Shown one piece after another: positions 1 through 6,413 of a stretch of 8,018 nt of DNA (positions are counted from its first letter, which is position 1; each line of letters starts with the position of its first letter). Under the pieces are notes generated by a model. That model saw only the letters and a program-made list of their open reading frames with translations. It did no database searches and was not told where the DNA came from. The DNA comes from Alloprevotella tannerae. Lineage in GTDB: Bacteria > Bacteroidota > Bacteroidia > Bacteroidales > Bacteroidaceae. Made by a program: the position numbers and the translations under genes. The stretch spans positions 1-8,018 of the forward strand of contig JABZGO010000074.1 of the NCBI GenBank assembly GCA_015259305.1, given 5' to 3'.

Positions 1-1
1 C

Positions 2-736
2 TATTGGAAGTATCTCAAAACCAAACTAAGAAAAGAAAACAGTCAGTTGGTTAGTACAACTAACCAACTGAAGCTAAAAGCTTCTGACGGGAAGTCTTAT
101 AAGACAGATACGTTTGATGCAGAGGGTGTAACCCTTTTGGCAAAGCATATCAACAATACCAAGGCAACGAACTTTCTTGACTGGTTCCTCTATAGTGATA
201 ACACTATTGACGGACAGAGCAAGAAAAAGGCTTATCAGCTTTTTGAAAGTGGTATCTTAAAGACTGTAGACCCAGGTACAATCACATGTTTGCAACAGAT
301 TCATGCCTATCTCTTTGGGGGATTATACGATTTTGCAGGACAAATCCGTACGAAGAATATCTCAAAAGGGGGATTCACGTTTGCTAATTGTATGCACTTC
401 CCTGAAACCCTGCAAACAATAGAGCGAATGCCCGAAACTACTTTTGATGAGATAATGGACAAATACGTGGAGATGAACGTAGCCCATCCCTTTATGGAAG
501 GCAATGGTCGCAGTACTCGTATTTGGCTCGACCTCATACTGAAACGTTCTCTCAAACGGTGTGTCGATTGGAGTCAGATAGATAAGAACGAATATCTGGC
601 TGCTATGCGTGAGAGCGTATCAGATAGTGCGCATATAAGGGCTTTAGTAAAGTCTGCGCTTACTACAAAGATTGATGATAGAGAGATGTTTATGAAAGGC
701 ATCGATTATTCATACTACTATGAACAAAATGATTGA
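2..736 (+). CDS. Fic-family protein AMP-transferase with BRO-like N-terminal end (5' end outside window)
   Basis: Predicted Fic enzyme, which transfers AMP from ATP to a hydroxyl side chain of a target protein. The core motif HPFMEGNGRSTR is at 485-520 and matches HPFxxGNGRxxR with no missing residue; the catalytic His codon is at 485. The upstream KGGFTFAN stretch (codons from about 362) is the expected target-binding flap. The C-terminus carries SYYYEQ (codons from 710), like the (S/T)xxxE(G/N) auto-inhibitory helix of class III Fic proteins, except that the last residue is Gln. The frame has no stop from base 2, so a TTG start at 47 is unlikely. The residues before the Fic fold (YWKYLKTKLRKENSQLV, later KASDGKSYKTD and an NNTKATNFLDWF segment) resemble the end of a BRO/DinD/antirepressor-type domain, and Fic-only relatives would begin near codon 200. 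I infer a fusion truncated by the window edge. The target is unknown. Fic identity is confident; the BRO assignment is moderate. Confidence 0.9.
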   Translation, partial: YWKYLKTKLRKENSQLVSTTNQLKLKASDGKSYKTDTFDAEGVTLLAKHINNTKATNFLDWFLYSDNTIDGQSKKKAYQLFESGILKTVDPGTITCLQQIHAYLFGGLYDFAGQIRTKNISKGGFTFANCMHFPETLQTIERMPETTFDEIMDKYVEMNVAHPFMEGNGRSTRIWLDLILKRSLKRCVDWSQIDKNEYLAAMRESVSDSAHIRALVKSALTTKIDDREMFMKGIDYSYYYEQND

Positions 737-887
737 TTCATAATATGATGTACAATTCTATCAATAACCTCAAAGTTTTTTCTAGACCCACAAACTTACT
801 CAGAGCAACTCTATGGTCTCAACAGAACAAGAGAAAGCGCAACTTTCAAATACGATAACTGGTATTTTATATCAAAAAACTAACATG

Positions 888-930
888 TGATTTAGGTTGA
901 TTGTATTTATCTATCTAAATCAAAATTTTG
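888..930 (+). promoter_or_regulatory. Possible promoter with overlapping inverted repeat upstream of the STAND gene
   Basis: An imperfect inverted repeat has arms TGATTTAGGT (888-897) and ATCTAAATCA (913-922), 9 of 10 positions complementary, separated by 15 bases. It overlaps a possible Bacteroidetes-type promoter: ATTG at 900-903, a 19-base spacer, then AAATTTTG at 923-930, compared with the consensus TTTG...TAnnTTTG (one mismatch in each box). The downstream ATG is at 946, so the leader would be very short. This geometry would suit an operator, but the sequence is AT-rich and both elements could be chance matches. Confidence 0.28.
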
Positions 931-945
931 AAGAATTTATAATAT

Positions 946-3900
946 ATGGATATAAAATTATTCTTTTCTTGGCAATTGGATACAGATTCCAAGAAGTTAC
1001 ATCAAACAGCCTTTATAAGGACATGCATTCAGACAGCTATTGCAAAAGTCAATAAGGAACTAAAACATGTAAATATTGAATATCAAGAAGGAGTTAAGGG
1101 TGTTTCTGGAGCACCCGATATCGTTCCTGAAATTGAAGAACGTATAAGTAAATGCCATATTTTCATTGGAGATTTGACGTTTATCAACCAAGAGACGAGG
1201 ATAATAAAATTTCTAAAAAAAATATTTGGCATCAAACACAAGACTACCTCTAATCCAAATGTTATACGAGAATCTTCTCTATTTATGGCACGTCCTTTTA
1301 TGAAATATCAAGGGTTTTATGTATTGAATAGTGTCTTTGGCAACCCCGTAGAGGATGAATCTCAGATGTTCTTTGACCAAAGAGGCAAAAGATTCCCATT
1401 ATCTTTTGCGCTTAAACAATATACTGACAATGTTCCCGAGCTTATTTATCAGAAAGAGCAAAAGAAGTTTATATCAGCATTAACTGGAGCCATAAGAGAA
1501 TGTGCAGAACAAGCTGTATTTCATCTAGGAGAAGACATTAAACCTTTTTTGACATGGGAAAGCCATAAATCTATTTCGGGCTTTGATGGTGGGTATATTC
1601 AAGATGGACTTGAACAATATCTTGAAAAAATAAAAGGAAATAAGGAGAATTTACGCATTAGTGGTCTTTCTGGATTAGGAAAAACGCGTATGGTTATGGA
1701 AGCCTTTAATAATAAGAATGTTAAGTATTTATATGCTTACATAGATTGCCAGGCTAACAATTACGAGTTAATTCTTGAAAAACTGCCATTTATGTTTGAG
1801 CACTATAAGGAGATGGTTTTAATACTTGATAATTGTGATATAGCTCTTCATGACAGGATTATTCGAATAAAGAAATCAAATCATGCTTCAAATCCAATAA
1901 TAACAATTTATAATGAGCCAGACGAGAATAGTAATTCATTCTCGACCCCTTTAAGATTACAGAAAGAACTCAACACTGTTGTTAAAAAAATCATAGAGAG
2001 ATTCTCGAAATTTTATAAGCCTGAAGATAAAGAAAAGTTATTAGATTTCGCCGGAGGCATACCGATGATGGCACAACTGTTGGTTGAAGGATTAAGAAAC
2101 GGAGATCCTATTGGAGTAGTAAGTGACGCAGCGTTGATGAATAAAATTCTTGATGCGAACGAAAATTCCGATGACAGAAAAATAATGCGTACACTTTCTC
2201 TTTTTAATTTTATTGGATTTGAAGGAGATTTACACAAAGAATTGGAGTTTGTAGCCACGACAAAATGCATCACATCCATTGACAAAGACAGCAGGGTATT
2301 GGTACAAGACTTTGACCGAGTAATATTAAAATACCTGAAGAGGAAGATAGTCGAACGAAAAGGAAGACTTATCGGTATAAGACCAATACCGATAGCCTTG
2401 TATCTTATTAGCGAGTGGATAGAACAGTGTTCTGATGCTAGATTGTTGGCTGTTATCAAAGCTATACAAGAATCGGAAATTGCAAAGCCTCTGACAGATT
2501 CATTTGCAGATCAATTTAGGTACATGGGACATAATGCAAAAGCGTGCAATATGCTCAATCAGTTACTAGGAGCAAATAGCCCTTTTGGAACAGCGGAAGT
2601 GATAAATACTGATTTGGGTTCACGCCTCTTCCGCTCATTTGCAGAGGTGAATCCAGAAGCTGTGTCGGAGTGCCTTTGGAATGTAATAGGAAGTATGGGT
2701 GTGGAGTCGCTTAGGGGCATTGATGAAGGAAGAAGAAATCTGGTATGGACAATAGAGAAAATCTGCTTTGAGCCTAATACTTTCGACAGAGGGGCAGAAA
2801 TGATGATGCTCTTGGCCATTGCGGAGAATGAGCATATCAGTAATAATGCTACTGGTCAGTTTATTGCATTGTTCCCATTGTATCTGCCGGCAACTGCAGC
2901 AACATTGAAAAAAAGACTTCTGTTTCTTCAAAAACAAGTGCAATATAAGGAAAGGCAGTTAATAGTATTGAGTGCCTTAGATCGTGCTTTGAGAACACGG
3001 GATTTTATCTTCTTTGCAGGAGCAGAGCAGAGGGGAACAGAAAAACTGCCAAATTACCAGCCAGAAACAAAAAACGAGATATCCGAGTATGTTCACGGAT
3101 GTTTGGATGTGTTAATGGATATTGTTGAGGATAACCCTGATTTGTTAGATAAATGCAGTGAAATACTTGAGAGTAATTTGGGATGCTTATGCGAAGCTGG
3201 CTATGGCAATAGCACAATGAATTGCATACATAAAATAGCAGAGCTGAAAAAACACTCCTGGGATAAAATGCTTGATGCGATTCGTTTTGTTCTATGTCAT
3301 AAGGCAATAAGACTAACAGACAAACTACGTGCGGATATGGAGGAAATGATATTCCAGCTTAGTAATAATGATTTCTTCTTTAGGTTCTCACAGGTTGAAA
3401 AGAAAAATAGATGGGTATCAGATAATTTTAACTATGATGAAATAATTGATAGAAACAATAAAGATTATGAAGAGTTGGCAAAAGAAATGGCGTCTGACCA
3501 TAAACTGTATACTACTGATGTTCTCAAGAAAATATACTCGTTAGATGCTTACTATGGTAGTATATTTGGTGGCGTTGTAGCGAACTCTATGGACAAGGAT
3601 GCTCAGAACGTTTTTATTTGCAACTCGATTGAATCGTTCCATATGCTGGATAAATACAACTTCTCGATATTTGTTGATTTTATCAGACAAGTTAGCGAGG
3701 AGGTTTTTGAAATAGCATTTGGGGCAATGGCCGCTTTAGAAAAGAAATCCGTTCTGTTCGCATGTGTGGCGGCAAGAAACTATAACTTCAACGAGCGTTA
3801 TCCTGAAGCCTTGTACCAGATGGTTAAAGAGCAGAAAGCGAGGGTCAACGAATATGAACACCTTTGGCGATATATGCCATTGGGTACGCATACAGAGGAG

Positions 3901-4740
3901 GATATCCTATACCTATTTCAACGTATCGCAAGCCTGCCACAATCTTTCAATACGCTAATCCACATGGTGGCTATGATGCTATTATTGGGCGGAGTGAAGG
4001 ATAATAGAAAACAGTTGCGCAAATTTATCGAGGAAGAAATAACCAAGCGATTAGATGATTTTAGTAAATTGGCAAAAGACGATGACTATTGGCATGTCTT
4101 AAGGAAGATACTTGAAGAAACCGCCAACCCCAGTTTTGCGAGGGAGATTATGCACAGAATCTTGCTCCTCATAGAACACTCGGACGACTTGCATTATAAA
4201 AATTATAATATAGAGGATTGTATGGGGTTGTTAATTGGCAAGTATTTCGATGAGGTTTGGCATGATTTATCAGAAGCTCTCGTCTGTGAAGGTAAAAGAT
4301 ATATGCTATATTACAAACTGAAATCAATCCTTGGTTCTATGACAGGTTACAAGAATGAAGTTGGTATTTTGTTCCAAACGGATCATAGTGATGCATTGTT
4401 AGCTTGGTGTGCAAAGTATCCTTTAGTCGCTCCAGAGCGTCTCATGCTGATGGTTCCTCTTTATGGGGAGAACGGATTCTCAGATATTGTGCTTAAGCTT
4501 GTTGACTTGTACGGAGAACAAGAAGGTGTTTTAACCGCTCTATCTTGCAATATGGGATCTTTCAGCTTTGTTGGATCTATTGTGCCACTTTATGAGAAGC
4601 AAATTAAGTGTATAGAAGAACTATCAAATAATCATTCGGAAAAGGTTAGGACCTGGTCTGTTAAGATGTTGACCGACTTAAAGAAACAAATTGACATCGA
4701 AAAAAATCGAGATGCAGAAGGAGTTCTCAGGCATAGATAG
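946..4740 (+). CDS. TIR-like / STAND NTPase / large helical C-terminal protein, predicted NLR-like immune receptor
   Basis: 1264 residues; I cannot name the exact family. Residues 1-195 resemble a TIR-like Rossmann domain: FFSWQ (6-10), GAPDI (55-59), HIFIGDLTFI (71-80), NPNVIRE (103-109, Glu109 the possible catalytic acid) and FDQRGKR (143-149). A STAND-type NTPase follows: Walker A GLSGLGKT (240-247), Walker B VLILDN (291-296), the GGIP form of the GxP motif (370-373), then a probable winged helix (about 412-480). Residues 490-1264 look helical. Positions 595-660, with RRNLVW, AENE and NNATGQF, recall other large bacterial STAND-like ATPases, and 1140-1250 looks HEAT-like. No signal peptide or clear membrane helix is seen, so it is probably cytoplasmic. 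By analogy the C-terminus senses an invader, the NTPase oligomerises and the TIR-like domain acts on a nucleotide such as NAD; this is inference. The ATG at 946 is preferred because the signature FFSWQ strand follows at once. The gene is AT-rich and intact, and transcribed on the same strand as the Fic gene, 209 bases downstream. Confidence 0.85.
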   Translation: MDIKLFFSWQLDTDSKKLHQTAFIRTCIQTAIAKVNKELKHVNIEYQEGVKGVSGAPDIVPEIEERISKCHIFIGDLTFINQETRIIKFLKKIFGIKHKTTSNPNVIRESSLFMARPFMKYQGFYVLNSVFGNPVEDESQMFFDQRGKRFPLSFALKQYTDNVPELIYQKEQKKFISALTGAIRECAEQAVFHLGEDIKPFLTWESHKSISGFDGGYIQDGLEQYLEKIKGNKENLRISGLSGLGKTRMVMEAFNNKNVKYLYAYIDCQANNYELILEKLPFMFEHYKEMVLILDNCDIALHDRIIRIKKSNHASNPIITIYNEPDENSNSFSTPLRLQKELNTVVKKIIERFSKFYKPEDKEKLLDFAGGIPMMAQLLVEGLRNGDPIGVVSDAALMNKILDANENSDDRKIMRTLSLFNFIGFEGDLHKELEFVATTKCITSIDKDSRVLVQDFDRVILKYLKRKIVERKGRLIGIRPIPIALYLISEWIEQCSDARLLAVIKAIQESEIAKPLTDSFADQFRYMGHNAKACNMLNQLLGANSPFGTAEVINTDLGSRLFRSFAEVNPEAVSECLWNVIGSMGVESLRGIDEGRRNLVWTIEKICFEPNTFDRGAEMMMLLAIAENEHISNNATGQFIALFPLYLPATAATLKKRLLFLQKQVQYKERQLIVLSALDRALRTRDFIFFAGAEQRGTEKLPNYQPETKNEISEYVHGCLDVLMDIVEDNPDLLDKCSEILESNLGCLCEAGYGNSTMNCIHKIAELKKHSWDKMLDAIRFVLCHKAIRLTDKLRADMEEMIFQLSNNDFFFRFSQVEKKNRWVSDNFNYDEIIDRNNKDYEELAKEMASDHKLYTTDVLKKIYSLDAYYGSIFGGVVANSMDKDAQNVFICNSIESFHMLDKYNFSIFVDFIRQVSEEVFEIAFGAMAALEKKSVLFACVAARNYNFNERYPEALYQMVKEQKARVNEYEHLWRYMPLGTHTEEDILYLFQRIASLPQSFNTLIHMVAMMLLLGGVKDNRKQLRKFIEEEITKRLDDFSKLAKDDDYWHVLRKILEETANPSFAREIMHRILLLIEHSDDLHYKNYNIEDCMGLLIGKYFDEVWHDLSEALVCEGKRYMLYYKLKSILGSMTGYKNEVGILFQTDHSDALLAWCAKYPLVAPERLMLMVPLYGENGFSDIVLKLVDLYGEQEGVLTALSCNMGSFSFVGSIVPLYEKQIKCIEELSNNHSEKVRTWSVKMLTDLKKQIDIEKNRDAEGVLRHR

Positions 4741-4892
4741 ATTGAGTAATTATAATGATAACATCCAAGATATTTTCTAATCAATACTACTCAAATTGAG
4801 GAAACATTTTTGTACCATATAAATATAAATCGTTGATAATCAGTGTAGAATATATTTGAGGAAGTGAAGTAAAAGTAAATTAAGGATGATAT

Positions 4893-4927
4893 AGTCCCCA
4901 ATGGTATTTCTACCATTGGGGACTTTT
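4893..4927 (+). terminator. Rho-independent terminator-like hairpin after the STAND gene
   Basis: A perfect 14-bp stem (AGTCCCCAATGGTA at 4893-4906, its complement at 4911-4924) closes on a four-base TTTC loop and is followed by TTT and an AT-rich run. It lies about 150 bases beyond the STAND stop codon, with no gene between, so it most likely ends that transcript. The T tract is short, which tempers confidence. Confidence 0.75.
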
Positions 4928-5028
4928 ATATAATAAATAGTCAACGTGGGATCGATGCGAATGTCATTTCATAAAGACTTATCACTTTGGCACATCTCTG
5001 AAGCACAATATAAATATAGGATAACGAT

Positions 5029-5138
5029 CTTCCCAAGAAAGGAGCTTACCTTTTCAGCAAAAGGTGCGCTCCTTTTTCGTAAAAAGTACGGACGTTTTGC
5101 CCAAAAGGTGCGGATCTTTTCCTTAAAAGGAACGTTCT
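5029..5138. repeat. Degenerate tandem array of a 22-base unit
   Basis: T-tracts begin at 5051, 5073, 5095 and 5117, exactly 22 bases apart. Each unit follows the pattern TTTTnnnnAAAAGGTGCG plus four variable bases; GGTGCG is exact in the first and third units and altered to AGTACG and GGAACG in the second and fourth. A fifth, weaker unit (5029-5050) matches the next one at about 12 of 22 positions. Every clear unit has a small TTTT/AAAA dyad. Function is unknown. It could be a dispersed chromosomal repeat family, a DNA-bending or protein-binding array, or decayed tandem terminators. I associate such short tandem repeats with Porphyromonas-like genomes, from memory only. Confidence 0.7.
5041..5077. 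terminator. Bidirectional terminator-like hairpin inside the 22-base repeat array
   Basis: Arms 5041-5054 (GGAGCTTACCTTTT) and 5059-5072 (AAAAGGTGCGCTCC) pair over 14 positions with one T/C mismatch and one G-T wobble, around a CAGC loop. T5 follows at 5073-5077 and AAA precedes at 5038-5040, so a T tract follows the stem on either strand. It could insulate the two compartments. No gene ends immediately before it, so its use as a terminator is unproven. Confidence 0.45.
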
Positions 5139-5258
5139 CATCCTTGAGCGGGGCATTCAAGCGATCAAGGAAATTCGGACAGTGCACATAATTGTGGCAC
5201 TATCTCATTTTATCCCGCTTTCTGTCGCTTAGAAATGAGGTAAGAAAGAATAAATGCT

Positions 5259-5266
5259 TACATTTG
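5259..5266 (+). promoter_or_regulatory. Candidate Bacteroidetes -7 element for the transporter operon
   Basis: TACATTTG matches the Bacteroidetes -7 consensus TAnnTTTG exactly. No good TTTG -33 box is found 19-21 bases upstream, so the call rests on one short motif. It would start transcription near 5273 and give a leader of roughly 165 bases before the ATG at 5438. Confidence 0.35.
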
Positions 5267-5437
5267 CATGCTTCTTCTGCCGCAGGTGGCGGGAGGACGA
5301 ATGAAACACACATCAAGAGGCAAGGGCGGCGAAAGCCGCTGGCGCTTTTAATAAACCCAACTTAAGTGCGATGTGTTGCCCAATCGCTTTCATCGGACGG
5401 TATCGGCAGCAGCGCAAATATTTGTAGAGTTAAACTT

Positions 5438-6403
5438 ATGAGTAACCCCATCTTCCACTTCTTTCGTCGGATTTCCGGACATGAGAACAAAAGTTTAGGC
5501 GGCGGACCTAGTGCGGCCTTGCAAGGTACAATTTGTGCTTTAGTTGCCGCAATTTGTTATGGACTTTTGCCGACGCTCGTTCTCCCGATGAGTGAGTCAA
5601 ACGCAGCGGCAAATCCTGAAGATTTCATGCCCAACCTCTCGATTCTCTTCTATCGATTTATAAGTGCGGCCGTCATAATAGGCCTCTTTATGCTCATTAA
5701 GAGAAAGAGTTTTCGCATCACGCGCGGCGAACTCGTTACGCTACTCTACCTTGCATTCCTGTCGGATGGGGCTGCACTTTTCCTCTTTGGTGGTTATCAG
5801 TATATGTCGACCGGTGTGGCTACGACGCTTCACTTTATGTATCCGGCGTTCACCACGATCTTGATGATGATGTTTTACAACGAGGCGCGCAAGCTCTCAA
5901 CCATCATCGCCGTGACGCTGGCTGTTGTCGGCGTGGGCGTACTTTCGTGGCAATCAGACGGAACCGTCGATTGGCGCGGCGTTATTATCGAGTTGATTTC
6001 CGCCCTTTGCTATGCGCTCTACTTGATTCGAGTGAACCGCTCGCGAGTTAGAGATATGGACGCTTTGAAGATGACGTTCTATATTATGCTACTCGGCGCC
6101 ATGATCTTTATAGGCTACGCACTCTTAGAGAACAAATTTGAGATGATCACGACCCAGACACAGCTGGTTTCGCTTTCGATTATGGGCCTCGTAAGTACGG
6201 TTGTGACCAACCTTTGTTTGATTGTTGCCGTTAAGAATATTGGTTCTACAATGACGTCTGTTTTAGGCGCACTCGAGCCGCTGACGGCCGTCACCTTAGG
6301 GTTGATTTTCTTCAACGAGCCATTGACGACGAGCATCCTTATTGGTTTAGCACTCATTATCCCTGCCGTGATTATGATCATCTTCACACGCGGACGAAAA
6401 TAA
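5438..6403 (+). CDS. EamA/DMT-family inner-membrane transporter
   Basis: 321 residues from the ATG at 5438. The family (drug/metabolite transporter superfamily) exports or exchanges small metabolites; the substrate cannot be read from sequence. About ten hydrophobic segments are visible, roughly at 27-49, 68-87, 98-117, 124-146, 154-171, 180-197, 211-229, 241-263, 269-292 and 298-316, arranged as two EamA repeats (about 30-170 and 180-316). The second ends with the typical EPLTAVTLGLIFFNEPL segment (280-296). A GTG 72 bases upstream (5366) is in frame, but the extra 24 residues are not membrane-like and include SSDGIGSS, so the later ATG is preferred. The length is slightly above the usual 280-300 because of a basic, Gly-rich N-terminal tail and a hydrophilic loop at 51-65. 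The TPR gene starts 10 bases after the stop, suggesting co-transcription. Confidence 0.9.
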   Translation: MSNPIFHFFRRISGHENKSLGGGPSAALQGTICALVAAICYGLLPTLVLPMSESNAAANPEDFMPNLSILFYRFISAAVIIGLFMLIKRKSFRITRGELVTLLYLAFLSDGAALFLFGGYQYMSTGVATTLHFMYPAFTTILMMMFYNEARKLSTIIAVTLAVVGVGVLSWQSDGTVDWRGVIIELISALCYALYLIRVNRSRVRDMDALKMTFYIMLLGAMIFIGYALLENKFEMITTQTQLVSLSIMGLVSTVVTNLCLIVAVKNIGSTMTSVLGALEPLTAVTLGLIFFNEPLTTSILIGLALIIPAVIMIIFTRGRK

Positions 6404-6413
6404 GATTACACTC

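Larger units (their letters stand above)
4741..5437. other. Non-coding stretch between the STAND gene and the transporter gene
   Basis: About 700 bases without a convincing gene. The first 150 are AT-rich and featureless up to the hairpin at 4893. From 5029 to 5138 lies a 22-base repeat array. After it are a weak bulged hairpin (arms 5181-5188 and 5193-5201), a candidate -7 element at 5259, and a small stem with a GAAA loop (GCGGC 5326-5330, GCCGC 5335-5339) in the probable leader of the transporter gene. The shift from AT-rich to more GC-rich sequence falls inside this stretch. No tRNA or attachment site was recognised. Confidence 0.6.

Noticed and set aside
47..736. TTG at 47 as the start of the Fic gene
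   Set aside because: The frame is open back to base 2 and the upstream residues are domain-like, so the TTG is probably internal and the true start is outside the window.
2013..3307. Several opposite-strand open frames of 86-148 codons inside the STAND gene
   Set aside because: They lie wholly within a convincing large coding region with clear domain motifs and show no recognisable protein features.
5029..5138. CRISPR array
   Set aside because: Units are only 22 bases, contiguous, diverged, and have no unique spacers of about 30 bases.
4946..5191. Open frame of about 81 codons through the repeat array, with another of about 72 codons on the opposite strand
   Set aside because: Both are open because the 22-base units happen to lack stops; the protein would simply be translated repeat, and no separate coding signal is seen. 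A database hit to an expressed protein would change this.
5204..5239. CTCATTT/AAATGAG inverted repeat
   Set aside because: Seven-base AT-rich arms separated by 22 bases are easily expected by chance.
5417..5424. AATATTTG just before the transporter ATG as a -7 promoter box
   Set aside because: It lacks the leading T, would give a leader of only a few bases, and no -33 box fits; the exact match at 5259 is a better candidate.
5366..5437. GTG at 5366 as the start of the transporter gene
   Set aside because: The extra 24 residues are not membrane-like and look like translated leader; the ATG at 5438 gives a normal family start.
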